Shown here in pieces: positions 63,331-64,000 of a stretch of DNA of 64,000 bases (its first letter is position 1; each line of letters opens with the position of its first letter). The position numbers and the translations under genes are program-made. Source of the stretch: Gloeopeniophorella convolvens (Eukaryota > Basidiomycota > Agaricomycetes > Russulales); assembly GCA_022496205.1 (NCBI GenBank), contig WTXD01000001.1, positions 1,240,001-1,304,000 of the forward strand. The letters run 5' to 3'. The notes below the pieces were generated by a model that did not search any database, was not told where the DNA came from, and was given only the letters and a program-made list of their open reading frames with translations.

Positions 63331-64000
63331 ATGCCTCCCCGCCGCGCTCCCAGACAGCAGCAGCAGAAGCAGAGGCAGTCGGAGCCGCCCAAGGCCCCCG
63401 GCCTCGTCCGCGACCCCGAAGTCACCTATAAGGTGATGGAATATGTCCTCGACGGTCCTAATGGGAAGAGGACACTGTCGAGACTCGCCAGAGTCTGCAA
63501 GTCTCTCGTCGAGCCTGGGTTGGGCCTCCTTTGGAAGGAGTTGGACAACCTCGTTCCTCTTATTTCTCTATTCCCGAACCATCTATTTAAAAGGGCCAAG
63601 CGCCCTGGACTTGGCCTGGTGAGCTGAGCTGCCCATACAAAGTTCCCCGCTCTGATACTTATCGGGTTTCAGGCCGAGACGCCGGCCCAGGAGGACTGGA
63701 GCAAGGTCCTACAATACGGCGAGCGCGTCCGCCGCCTCACCTACGACGAGAGCTCCAAGAGCGTCTCGCCTTCCATTTTTCCCATTCTCGAGGAACACCG
63801 CCCGCGCACCTATATTCTTCCGAACCTGACCACGCTCGTCTGGCGTGTCGAGACGGCCGCCGGGCTCGATCGCATCAACCTCTTCCTCAACCCCGAGTTG
63901 CAGAACCTCACGCTCGAGATCGGTGCGCGCCTCCCGCAGCTAGGCACCGTGCTGGCCGACATCTCGCGCCGCACGAAGCTCGCGGCACTCTCCGTAACTT
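63331..64000 (+). CDS. F-box-like/LRR protein, 3' partial
   Basis: The start MPPRRAPRQQQQKQRQSE is followed by PEVTYKVMEYVLDGPNGKRTLSRLARVCKSLVEPGLGLLWKEL, which fits the helical F-box region of basidiomycete F-box proteins (VCKxxxxPGLxxLW). After an intron (about 63618-63672) come leucine-rich repeat-like strands (YILPNLTTLVWRVETAAGLDRINLFLNPELQNLTLEIG). The gene runs off the right edge. It probably acts as a substrate receptor for an SCF ubiquitin ligase, but the target is unknown. These genes are highly amplified in Agaricomycetes. Confidence 0.75.

Noticed and set aside
1..64000. tRNA, rRNA or CRISPR features
   Set aside because: I looked for tRNA B-box-like words with a matching acceptor stem, rRNA-like blocks and regularly spaced direct repeats. 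None was convincing.

Overview
The window is nuclear DNA from a filamentous basidiomycete, most likely an Agaricomycete. It is dense in genes, mostly GC-rich, and almost every gene is cut by several 50-60 nt introns with GT..AG ends and CTNA-type branch points. Promoters often carry CT-rich tracts. The proteins are eukaryotic (tomosyn, Golgi SNARE, Trm5, SF3a, Rrp5, Sld2) and there is no operon structure.

Layout. 0-16 kb is a housekeeping block: the 3' end of a coiled-coil gene, an Sro7/tomosyn-type exocytosis regulator, an NTF2-fold protein (-), the Golgi SNARE Gos1, a TatD/Scn1 metal hydrolase (-) that shares a 64-bp divergent promoter with the tRNA methyltransferase Trm5, then the calcium-regulated mitochondrial aspartate/glutamate carrier Agc1. 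16-17.8 kb is a secreted Tyr/Ser/Thr repeat protein. 17.8-25.9 kb is gene-poor: two strong hairpins, a 2.1-kb stretch bounded by about 48-bp inverted repeats, and one small thioredoxin-fold gene (TXNDC17/TRP14-like). 26-36 kb holds a GNAT protein, the molybdopterin-precursor locus (MoaA and MoaC modules), a GT64-like type II membrane protein, NIPSNAP and a dithiol glutaredoxin. 36-43 kb holds a TPR protein (-) and a serine lipase (-). A probable, previously overlooked 50-residue C2H2 zinc-finger gene lies at 43.2-43.6 kb. 44-64 kb holds a Tea1/Kel1-type kelch coiled-coil protein, Rrp5 (-), an unknown protein, the SF3a subunit Prp11/SF3A2, a proline-rich NPYG/HHKGPYEA protein (-), the replication factor Sld2, and the start of an F-box-like gene.

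Two points matter when reading the gene models. First, many genes need one extra base in a short homopolymer, usually G/C, to keep their conserved frame. I list sixteen such sites, all deletions, and read them as undercalled homopolymers in the assembly rather than pseudogenes. Second, several genes contain real microexons (two of 5 nt and one of 9 nt in Agc1, 8 nt in SF3A2, 11 nt in the lipase) that ordinary gene callers miss. No RNA gene, CRISPR array or convincing transposase gene was seen. I found no wholly new multi-gene system; the most notable items are the microexons, the MOCS1-like stop-after-GlyGly arrangement, the tiny zinc-finger gene and the exon-duplicated secreted protein.
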